Made by a program: the position numbers and the translations under genes | Assembly: GCA_013695335.1 (NCBI GenBank) | Contig: JACDAR010000352.1 | Coordinates: 1-22,482 of the forward strand | Source of the DNA: Rubrobacter sp. | Lineage (GTDB): Bacteria; Actinomycetota; Rubrobacteria; Rubrobacterales; Rubrobacteraceae | Length of the DNA: 22,482 nt | Direction of reading: 5' to 3' | Notes under the pieces: generated by a model | What the model saw: only the letters and a program-made list of their open reading frames with translations | The model's database searches: none | What the model was told of the DNA's origin: nothing | Shown here: one piece after another, positions 8,068 through 14,323 of the stretch | How positions within the stretch are numbered: the first letter of the stretch is position 1 | Layout: every line of letters starts with the position of its first letter

Positions 8068-8769
8068 CTATGACAACCTCTCTGTTCTCGCTCGCTTGAT
8101 CTCTCGAACCTCCGGCGGGTGCGCCAGACGCACGTAACCGTAGAGCAGCGCACCCAGTACGGCGCCGATCATAGGCCCCGCCCAGTAGACCCAGTGGTGT
8201 GTCCACACCCCGCCAACCAGCGCCGGACCAAAGGAGCGGGCCGGGTTCATGGAGGCGCCGGCTATCGGGCCGGCGAAGGTCGCCGCGAGCGCGACGTAGC
8301 CGCCGATGGCGATGGCTGCGGCCTGCCCCACGGCGCGTACGTCCGTGGCGACGGCCGCCACCACGAACATCAGGAGGAGCGTAAGGACCAGCTCCAGTCC
8401 GAACGCCTGCCAGGGGGAGCCCGACGGCACGGTAGCCCCGAATCGGACGGCGTCTCCGAAAAGGACGAGGTGCGCTGCACTGGCAGCGCAGGCACCGACG
8501 AGTTGTGCCAGCACGTAGCCGGGCACCGCGGCCCACGGAAAGTGGCGCGTCATGGCGAAGGCAAGCGTAACGGCTGGGTTGATGTGAGCACCCGAGAGGT
8601 GCCCAACGGCGTAGATGGCGGCCATTACGGCGAGCCCGAAGCTCAGGCCGATACCCAGCGAGGTGACCCCTCCACCGGAGACTTCGTCTATGACCACGGC
8701 TCCCGGTCCAGCAAACACCAGCAGGAAGGCGCCGATGAACTCGGCCGCGTAACACCGGAAGTTGGTCAC
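8068..8769 (-). CDS. MIP-family channel (aquaporin; likely arsenite channel, AqpS-like)
   Basis: A 233-residue major intrinsic protein with six predicted membrane helices and the two half-helix pore motifs GAHINPAVT (NPA 64-66) and GASMNPARS (NPA 175-177, selectivity Arg R178). The residue after the second NPAR is Ser, not the Asp usual in glycerol facilitators, so it looks aquaporin-like. Known precedent: AqpS in the Sinorhizobium meliloti ars operon lets arsenite made by ArsC leave the cell. Here the gene sits between two arsC genes, overlapping the upstream one by GTGA (8766-8769) and abutting the downstream one, so the same role is inferred. The start is GTG 8767-8769. Direct transport of arsenite by this protein is not shown by sequence. 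Confidence 0.92.
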   Translation of the reverse strand: MTNFRCYAAEFIGAFLLVFAGPGAVVIDEVSGGGVTSLGIGLSFGLAVMAAIYAVGHLSGAHINPAVTLAFAMTRHFPWAAVPGYVLAQLVGACAASAAHLVLFGDAVRFGATVPSGSPWQAFGLELVLTLLLMFVVAAVATDVRAVGQAAAIAIGGYVALAATFAGPIAGASMNPARSFGPALVGGVWTHHWVYWAGPMIGAVLGALLYGYVRLAHPPEVREIKRARTERLS

Positions 8770-9278
8770 GAACCTCCGGCTTCTTCCAACCCCTGCCGCT
8801 TCCGGCGTTCGCGCTCGCGCTTCTCCTTGAGCTTTGCCAGTTCTCCTTCGGGGTGAGCGAGCCAGTCTCTGATCTTCATCTCGATCTCATCCCGAACCTC
8901 CCGGAACTTCTCCAGCCGCTCTCCTTCGGGAACGTCTTCGCCCCTCGGATCGTCGAAGATCCAGGTGAGCGTCGTGCCGACACCCGGGAAGGACTTGGGG
9001 CAGTTCCTCTCCGCGCGGGCGCACACGATGATCAGGTAGTTGAACCCGACCTTGCCCAGGTACGTCCTTAAACCCTTCGGATACTGGTCGCCCACGTCAA
9101 CGCCGACCTCTTCCATCGCCCGGATGGCGTGTGGATGTATCTCGCCGGAGGGGGAGATGCCCGCACTGTACACCTCGAAGCGGTCCCCGGCCAGGTGGCG
9201 CAGCAAGCCCTCGGCCATCTGGCTTCTTGCCGAGTTCTGCGTACACAGGAACAGAATCCGGGTCTTTCTCTCCACCAT
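8766..9278 (-). CDS. arsC: Arsenate reductase, LMW-PTPase type (proximal copy, basic C-terminal tail)
   Basis: A second arsenate reductase, 170 residues from ATG 9276-9278, preceded by a strong AGGAGG at 3-base spacing. This excludes the 58-residue upstream extension in the same frame. P-loop CTQNSARS with C12, resolving cysteines C86 and C93 in VCARAERNCP, and DDP at 109-111. It differs clearly from the downstream copy in sequence, so the pair is not a recent tandem duplication. A charged tail (about residues 143-170, LAKLKEKRERERRKRQG) extends past the catalytic fold and may form a helix. It is the third gene of the operon, 53 bp after arsR. Confidence 0.93.
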   Translation of the reverse strand: MVERKTRILFLCTQNSARSQMAEGLLRHLAGDRFEVYSAGISPSGEIHPHAIRAMEEVGVDVGDQYPKGLRTYLGKVGFNYLIIVCARAERNCPKSFPGVGTTLTWIFDDPRGEDVPEGERLEKFREVRDEIEMKIRDWLAHPEGELAKLKEKRERERRKRQGLEEAGGS

Positions 9279-9331
9279 TTTCCTCCTTTCCCCCGCTTTC
9301 TCAGGCGCTACCGCAGCACGTTCGAAGCTCG

Positions 9332-9754
9332 TCAGATGCCCCCGGTTCCCTCCGCTGAGACGCTCAGGTGGAGCGCCGCCACGTTCACGAGTTTCGCGGC
9401 AGCCTGACGGTCGAGGGAGTAGAAGCTCCACTTCCCGCGCCTCTCCTCGCACACCAGTCCGGCATCCTTGAGCTTCTTCATGTGGTAGGAGACCTTAGAT
9501 TGTCCCATCCCGAAGGCGTCCTGAAACTCGCAGACGCAGATACCGGCATCTTGGTCCTCAGCCGGGACGCCGCAGGCCGGCAACTCACAGCAGCCTCTCC
9601 CCTCAGCCATCATGCCGAGCATCCGCACCCGGATCGGGTCCGAGAGCGCGCGTCCCAACGCAACGAGATGTTCGATGCGCTCCCCGTCGAAGCTCGCACC
9701 TTCGGGGACAGCCTGACCGTTCTCCGAGACCACATCGAGCGCCTGCTTCGTCAT
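9332..9754 (-). CDS. arsR: ArsR-family arsenic-responsive repressor
   Basis: A 140-residue winged-helix metalloregulator. The recognition region SKVSYHMKKLKDAGLV (about 86-101) is preceded by ICVCEF with C73 and C75, corresponding to the CVC arsenite site of E. coli ArsR. Unusually, about 20 extra residues precede this motif and carry C55, C56 and C61 (GRGCCELPACG), with C102 after the helix. It lies 3 bp downstream of arsM and 53 bp upstream of arsC, within the operon it presumably represses through the ATCAA-N6-TTGAT palindrome upstream of arsM. Confidence 0.94.
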   Translation of the reverse strand: MTKQALDVVSENGQAVPEGASFDGERIEHLVALGRALSDPIRVRMLGMMAEGRGCCELPACGVPAEDQDAGICVCEFQDAFGMGQSKVSYHMKKLKDAGLVCEERRGKWSFYSLDRQAAAKLVNVAALHLSVSAEGTGGI

Positions 9755-9757
9755 TGG

Positions 9758-10585
9758 CTACCCGGCCTCGGGTTTTCTGGCCCGGATGAAAGCGCTCGCC
9801 GCCGGAACCTCGCGCAGGGCCGCGCGCTTCTCTTCGGTGTCAAGTCCTTCTATCGTCTCGGGGTCATAGGTGTTCTGGACCTCGACGGAAACGTCGTCGA
9901 AGCCCGCGTCGGCGAGCAGGGCCTCGTACTCGTGTTTTTCGAGCGCCCCGGCTACGCACCCCGTCCACAGGCCGACCGTCTCGAGCACGTCGTCAGGCAG
10001 CGTCGCCTTGCTCCCGAGGAACACCACGTCGGAGACAGCGAAGCGTCCGCCTGGCTTGATGACTCTGAAAGCCTCGGAGATTACGGCAGGCTTGTCCGTG
10101 GAGAGGTTTATGACGCAGTTGGAGAGGAGTACGTCCACGTGATCTTCGGGGAGGGGTATCTCCTCGATCTGACCCTTCAAGAACTCCGCATTCTCGACGC
10201 CAGCCTCCGCCCGGTTCCTCTCCGCGAGCGCCAGCATCTCGTCGGTCATATCCAGCCCGTAGGCTTTGCCACCGGGCGACACGCGCCGGGCCGAGAGCAG
10301 AACGTCAATCCCACCGCCGCTCCCGAGGTCGAGCACTACCTCCCCCGGATGCAACTCCGCCAGCGCCACCGGGTTGCCACACCCTAGCGATGCCCCGACC
10401 GCCGTCAGGGGCAACTCGTCCTTCTCTGATCGTGAGTAACCATTGCTCAGGTCCGTCACCCTGGCCTCGGAGCCAGAATCAGAGCCGCATCCGCATGAAT
10501 CTCCGCAGCACGACCCACCATCCCCGGACTTCACGGCGAGATCCGCGTACCTGCGCCTCACCTGCTCCCGCATATCTGTAGACAA
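9758..10585 (-). CDS. arsM: Arsenite S-adenosylmethionine methyltransferase
   Basis: Methylates arsenite using SAM. 275 residues from TTG 10583-10585, chosen because AGGAGG lies 8 bases upstream; an in-frame ATG four codons later is the alternative. The SAM-binding motif is VLDLGSGGGID (84-94). Cysteines fit the ArsM pattern: a cluster SCCGDSCGC (C26, C27, C31, C33), LGCGNP (C69), SNCVINL (C157) and GLWTGCVAG (C210), the last two corresponding to the arsenite-binding pair of characterised ArsM. First gene of the minus-strand operon, with its own promoter and operator. Divergent from the ArsP-like permease that would export its methylarsenite product. Confidence 0.95.
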   Translation of the reverse strand: MSTDMREQVRRRYADLAVKSGDGGSCCGDSCGCGSDSGSEARVTDLSNGYSRSEKDELPLTAVGASLGCGNPVALAELHPGEVVLDLGSGGGIDVLLSARRVSPGGKAYGLDMTDEMLALAERNRAEAGVENAEFLKGQIEEIPLPEDHVDVLLSNCVINLSTDKPAVISEAFRVIKPGGRFAVSDVVFLGSKATLPDDVLETVGLWTGCVAGALEKHEYEALLADAGFDDVSVEVQNTYDPETIEGLDTEEKRAALREVPAASAFIRARKPEAG

Positions 10586-10604
10586 CCCGGTCGCCTCCTT
10601 TCAA

Positions 10605-10620
10605 ATCAATAAATTTTGAT
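10605..10620. promoter_or_regulatory. Probable ArsR operator
   Basis: ATCAATAAATTTTGAT is a perfect ATCAA-N6-TTGAT dyad, the shape of many ArsR/SmtB-family operators. It lies just downstream of the -10 box and covers the predicted transcription start of the arsM operon, where bound repressor would block transcription. ArsR as its ligand is inferred from position. Confidence 0.75.
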
Positions 10621-10623
10621 ATA

Positions 10624-10652
10624 AATTTAGGCAACGGGGCGTGCTTCGTCAA
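10624..10652 (-). promoter_or_regulatory. Promoter of the arsM-arsR-arsC-aqp-arsC operon
   Basis: On the minus strand TTGACG (10652-10647) and TAAATT (10629-10624) are separated by exactly 17 bp, a good housekeeping-sigma promoter. Transcription should start around 10616-10617, inside the palindromic operator, with the ribosome site AGGAGG and TTG start of arsM about 30 bp further on. Confidence 0.8.
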
Positions 10653-10698
10653 GGGCGAACGGAGAAATGGTGCGTCCATCCGGGCGGAATCCCGTCTC

Positions 10699-10712
10699 CA
10701 TATATGAATATG
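10699..10712. promoter_or_regulatory. Inverted repeat upstream of arsP, possible second operator
   Basis: CATAT-ATGA-ATATG is a 14-bp dyad located 25 bp before the ATG of the permease gene, in the region where its promoter must lie. The sequence differs from the operator of the divergent unit. It contains -10-like hexamers, but I find no convincing -35, so an activator, a weak promoter or an alternative sigma factor is possible. Confidence 0.4.
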
Positions 10713-10737
10713 ACCGCTAATAGACGGAGGAAGAGCG

Positions 10738-11814
10738 ATGATCGGTGAAGCGTATGGGATCTTCGGGTTCGTGGCTGAATCTGCATGGAACGTGCTGCCC
10801 GTATTCGTAGTTAGCGTGTTTCTCGGTGTGCTGGTACGAAGTCTGAAGCTGGACGGTGCTGTTCGGAGGGTTTTCGGGGCGAGGGTTGGGGTTGCGATCC
10901 TGCTCGCGACGGCTGTGGGTGCGTTCAGCCCGTTCTGCTCGTGCACGGTGGTGCCCGTGGTTGCGGGGCTTCTGATCGCCGGTGTCCCGCTCGCCCCGGT
11001 GATGAGCTTCTGGATCGCCTCCCCCACCATGGACCCTGAAATCTTCGCGCTATCAGCGGGCTTTCTGGGATGGCCGCTCGCCGTGACGCGTCTCGTAGCC
11101 ACCTTGATCCTGAGCCTCGGAGCCGGATACCTCACCCTGCTCCTGACCCGCAGTGGATTCTTCCAGGGAGCGGTGCTGCGACGCACCGCTGAAGAAAAAA
11201 AGGAGACAAGCGATTGCTGCTCCCCCGAGCAACCCGTCCTCGTTGGAATCGGGGCGACGCGGAACGCCGCCATGTCCGGTGGGATTGTCCGGGAGACAAG
11301 TGCCGCGACGGCGACCGCCGAAGCGTGCGGGTCGGGGTGCGGCGTGAGGTCGGACAACCAGCCCCGGACAGGCTGGTGGGGGGAGATTCTTGAGAGTTTT
11401 CGTGGGCTGTCCTGGGGTGAGGTAGCGCGAGACTCCTTGGGTGAAGGATGGCGCATCGGGAGGTGGCTGCTTGTGGCTTTCACTATGGAAGCCCTGATCC
11501 TGGAGTACGTTCCCCAGGAGGCCATCGCCGGAACCCTCGGCGGCTCCAGCGCCTTCGCCGTGCCGCTGGCGGCGCTCGTGGGCCTTCCACTGTACATGAA
11601 CGAGGCTGGCGCGCTTCCAATAGTTTCCGGGCTTATGGAGAGCGGCATGACCCCTGGCGCGGCCCTTGCGTTCCTGATCGCAGGCCCAGCCACGACGATC
11701 CCGGCGATGGCGGCTGTGTGGTCCCTGGTGAAACCCAGGGTATTCGCCCTCTACGCGGGCGTGGCCCTGTTCGGGGCGATGGCGCTGGGACTCTCGGCCG
11801 ACGCCATACTGTGA
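10738..11814 (+). CDS. arsP: ArsP-type permease (DUF318 family), likely methylarsenite exporter
   Basis: A 358-residue inner-membrane permease. Two homologous bundles are seen: the first with SPFCSCTVVPV (C67, C69) at 64-74 and the second with GLPLYMNEAGALPI at 282-295. Both motifs are hallmarks of the ArsP/DUF318 family, whose studied members export trivalent organoarsenicals. A long, poorly conserved loop (about 145-235) joins them and carries C160, C161, C197 and C201. The ATG has GGAGGA upstream at good spacing. Divergence from arsM, which makes methylarsenite, supports this substrate, although DUF318 permeases also include members of unknown function. Confidence 0.85.
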   Translation: MIGEAYGIFGFVAESAWNVLPVFVVSVFLGVLVRSLKLDGAVRRVFGARVGVAILLATAVGAFSPFCSCTVVPVVAGLLIAGVPLAPVMSFWIASPTMDPEIFALSAGFLGWPLAVTRLVATLILSLGAGYLTLLLTRSGFFQGAVLRRTAEEKKETSDCCSPEQPVLVGIGATRNAAMSGGIVRETSAATATAEACGSGCGVRSDNQPRTGWWGEILESFRGLSWGEVARDSLGEGWRIGRWLLVAFTMEALILEYVPQEAIAGTLGGSSAFAVPLAALVGLPLYMNEAGALPIVSGLMESGMTPGAALAFLIAGPATTIPAMAAVWSLVKPRVFALYAGVALFGAMALGLSADAIL

Positions 11815-11838
11815 ACGAGATAGGAAGAGGTTTCCCGG

Positions 11839-12363
11839 ATGAACCACGAACCTGACTTACCCGTCGGTGTAATCGGGACCGACGGAAGAACCGACAGGGA
11901 CTTCTCAAGGGCTCGACACCGTGCGGTGTTCCACCGATTGCACCGCAGGCTCTCCGCATGGCTCAGAAGATGCTGCTCCGCCGGGCGGGGGATCCCACGC
12001 TTCGCCGCGTGCTTCGCCGAGGAACGAACCGTTGCCGGGAGGCGGGAAAGGGTTTCACTCGGCTCGATGGAGGTCGAACTCTCCACAATAGTTGGCAGCG
12101 TGGGCCGATGCAGGGAGTTCGACCCGGACTTTCTTCCCATCGAACGTAGCCTGAGAACGCGGTGGAAGAGCGTGGAACGCGCGCTGATCGAAGGCAAGTT
12201 CCTGCCCCCGGTGAAACTCTACAAAATCGGCGACAGATACTTCGTCGAAGACGGCAACCACAGGGTATCCACCGCCCGCTAACGGGGCATGCAAACCATA
12301 GACGCCGAAGTCACGGAGCTGCTCCCTGCGAGTACGAGAACCCGGTCAGGAAGATCCAGATAG
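11839..12363 (+). pseudogene. ParB-N-like protein gene interrupted by a premature stop
   Basis: From ATG 11839 (GAGG 8 bases upstream) the frame encodes 147 residues with IVGSVGR, a DFLP segment, LPPVKLYKIGDRYFVEDG and the ParB/sulfiredoxin-like nucleotide motif DGNHRVSTAR. It then stops at TAA 12280-12282. The same frame continues without a gap as RGMQTIDAEVTEL, which is what homologous actinobacterial proteins carry after HRVSxAR, as I recall the family. A single change (CAA or GAA to TAA) would explain the stop. Beyond about 12330 the resemblance is lost in this frame, and a +1 frame reads CEYENPVRKI, so a second lesion is possible. The family's function is unknown. It lies 24 bp after arsP and just before the sigma factor. 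Confidence 0.6.
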
Positions 12364-12373
12364 GAAGCGAGGA

Positions 12374-12943
12374 ATGCACGGAATGGAAGATGAGAAAACA
12401 TCCATAGCTGTCGAACAGGTCTACGAGCGGTTCGACTCGGATCTCATGAAGTTCATCGGGAGGAACGTGCGCGACCCCGATGCTGCCGAAGACATCCTTC
12501 AGGACGTGTACCTCAAGATCCACACCCGCATCGGCACGCTGGAAGATGAAGAGAAGATCCGTGCCTGGGTCTACCGCATCGCGCGAAACGCCATCACCGA
12601 CCACTACCGTGCGAAGACCCCAGTCGTGCAACTAGTAGAGTCTCCAGCCGACCCCTCGGATCCTGCGGAGGAGGACCTCGAACGACAATTGTCCAGGACG
12701 GTACAGGGCATGCTCGAAGGGCTGACGCCGGATCACCGCCAGGCCATCCAGCTAACCGAATACGAAGGGCTCACCCAGCAGGAACTCGCAGACAGGCTCG
12801 GCCTCAGCTTCTCGGGCGCGAAGTCCCGCGTGCAACGCGCCCGTATCCGCCTCAAAACCCTGCTCCTCGACTGTTGCCACTTTGAACTCGACCGCCGAGG
12901 CAAGGTCGTCAACTACTACGACAGAGACCCGAGTCTACATTAA
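12374..12943 (+). CDS. SigZ-like ECF RNA polymerase sigma factor
   Basis: A 189-residue group IV sigma factor. Region 2 spans about residues 15-80 (DAAEDILQDVYLKIH, then RAWVYRIARNAITDHYR), and region 4 about 108-162 (LTPDHRQAIQLTEYEGLTQQELADRLG in two blocks, then a GAKSRVQRAR recognition helix). The C-terminus has the conserved tail DCCHFELDRRGK (C167, C168, H169), found in SigZ-type proteins. No anti-sigma gene is adjacent. Start ATG 12374 overlaps a GAGGA; ATG 12383 is an alternative. Position behind arsP on the same strand suggests a link with arsenic, perhaps through the vicinal cysteines, but this is inference. Confidence 0.88.
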   Translation: MHGMEDEKTSIAVEQVYERFDSDLMKFIGRNVRDPDAAEDILQDVYLKIHTRIGTLEDEEKIRAWVYRIARNAITDHYRAKTPVVQLVESPADPSDPAEEDLERQLSRTVQGMLEGLTPDHRQAIQLTEYEGLTQQELADRLGLSFSGAKSRVQRARIRLKTLLLDCCHFELDRRGKVVNYYDRDPSLH

Positions 12944-13011
12944 AGCTAAATCTAAAGTTCAACCCACCTGCCATCCAAGCGCTCTCTGCGTGCCATTGAT
13001 TTACCTGGAAA

Positions 13012-13046
13012 TCCGGCTATTATCGCGATAGGTCACCGGAGCCGGA
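13012..13046. repeat. Nested inverted repeat between convergent sigma-factor and argG genes
   Basis: TCCGGCT (13012-13018) pairs with AGCCGGA (13040-13046), a 7-bp perfect stem. The enclosed loop holds the perfect palindrome TATCGCGATA (13021-13030). It sits in the 142-bp gap between the 3' ends of the sigma factor (12943) and argG (13086), where a bidirectional terminator would be expected, but no U-rich tail follows on either strand. Factor-independent termination is therefore not supported. Confidence 0.35.
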
Positions 13047-13085
13047 CTTATGCCCCACGAGTATGTCTAAAGCTGATATTCAGGT

Positions 13086-14309
13086 CTACTGAAACAGTGT
13101 TTCCTGCTCTATGCCGCCATGGACACCGGCCCATTGGCGGGCGGGGAGGCCCCAGAGGGCTATGAATCCGGCTGCGTGGGACTCATCGAAGGTACTGTTA
13201 GGGTCGTAGGTGGCAAGGTTCTTGCTGTAGAGGGCCTGGGAGGCGGTACGTCCCACGATGGTGGATGAGCCCTTGTACAGCTTGAGCCTGACCGCGCCGG
13301 TGACGGTCTTCTGGGTCTCGTCGATGAATGCGTCGAGGGCGGCTTTGAGTGGCGTGAACCAGAGGCCGTCGTAGGTGAGCTCGGCGTAGCGTTGCTCGAC
13401 GGACGCCTTGAAGCGGAGAACGTCTTTGGTGAGGGTGAGGGTTTCCAGTTCCTTGTGGGCCTGGATGATGGTCAGGGCTGCGGGGCACTCGTAGATCTCA
13501 CGGCTCTTGATGCCGACAAGGCGGTCTTCGATCATGTCCACCCGGCCCACGCCATGCTCACCGGCGATGGCGTTCAGCGAAGTTATGAGCTCACCAAGCG
13601 GCAACACTTCGCCGTCGAGGGCGGTCGGTAGCCCTTCCTCGAAGGAGATCTCCACGTACCGCGGCTCGTCGGGCGCGTCTTCTGGGGAGGAGGTCAGTTC
13701 GAAGACATCCTCGGTGGGTTCGTGGTCAGGGTCTTCGAGAGGTCCGGCCTCGATGGAGCGTCCCCACAGGTTGGCGTCCACGCTGTACGGGGATTCTTTA
13801 GTAGTCGGCACGGGGATGCCGTGCTCCTTCGCGTACTCCATCTCCTCCGGGCGATTCATGTTCCAGTCACGCACCGGGGCCACGACCGTCAGATCAGGGG
13901 CGATGGAGGCAGTGGTGACGTCGAAGCGCACCTGATCATTGCCCTTCCCCGTCGAGCCGTGGGCGATGTGCGTAGCCCCCACCTCGCGTGCCGCCTCCAC
14001 CAGCTTCTTCGCGATGAGCGGTCGTCCCAGCGCGGTGAACAGCGGGTATTTGCCACCGTACAGCGCGTTCGCCTTTATGCCGGGCGCGACGTACTCCCTG
14101 ACAAACTCGTCCTTCGCGTCCCGCACGAAAGCCTCGGCGGCCCCGATGTCCAGCGCCTTCGCCTTGACGTCATTCGCAGGTTCACCCTGACCGAGATCCA
14201 GGTACAAAGCGTAGGGTGTCGCCCCCTGCTGCTCCAGCCACTTCAGGCACACCGACGTATCCAGCCCGCCAGAGTACGCGAGCACAACTTTCTTGCCTTC
14301 TAGAGTCAT
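13086..14309 (-). CDS. argG: Argininosuccinate synthase
   Basis: Joins citrulline and aspartate with ATP to make argininosuccinate in the cytoplasm. 407 residues from ATG 14307-14309, with GGAGG four bases upstream, so the longer frame to 14636 is rejected. The PP-loop AYSGGLDTS is at 11-19; also seen are the citrulline/aspartate segment HGSTGKGNDQVRF and the conserved KESPYSVDANLWGRSIE stretch. Full length, no lesions. It is the last gene of the minus-strand arginine operon, 14 bp after the ACT-GNAT gene. argH, the next step, is not in the window. Confidence 0.97.
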   Translation of the reverse strand: MTLEGKKVVLAYSGGLDTSVCLKWLEQQGATPYALYLDLGQGEPANDVKAKALDIGAAEAFVRDAKDEFVREYVAPGIKANALYGGKYPLFTALGRPLIAKKLVEAAREVGATHIAHGSTGKGNDQVRFDVTTASIAPDLTVVAPVRDWNMNRPEEMEYAKEHGIPVPTTKESPYSVDANLWGRSIEAGPLEDPDHEPTEDVFELTSSPEDAPDEPRYVEISFEEGLPTALDGEVLPLGELITSLNAIAGEHGVGRVDMIEDRLVGIKSREIYECPAALTIIQAHKELETLTLTKDVLRFKASVEQRYAELTYDGLWFTPLKAALDAFIDETQKTVTGAVRLKLYKGSSTIVGRTASQALYSKNLATYDPNSTFDESHAAGFIALWGLPARQWAGVHGGIEQETLFQ

Positions 14310-14323
14310 CTTTCCTCCGTTCG

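Noticed and set aside
9368..10387. Plus-strand open frame (339 codons) opposite arsR and arsM
   Set aside because: Antisense to two clear ars genes with complete motifs; no recognisable domain.
10479..11693. Minus-strand open frame (404 codons) opposite arsP
   Set aside because: Runs across the arsM start region and arsP; no motif, and it would cross the divergent promoter region.
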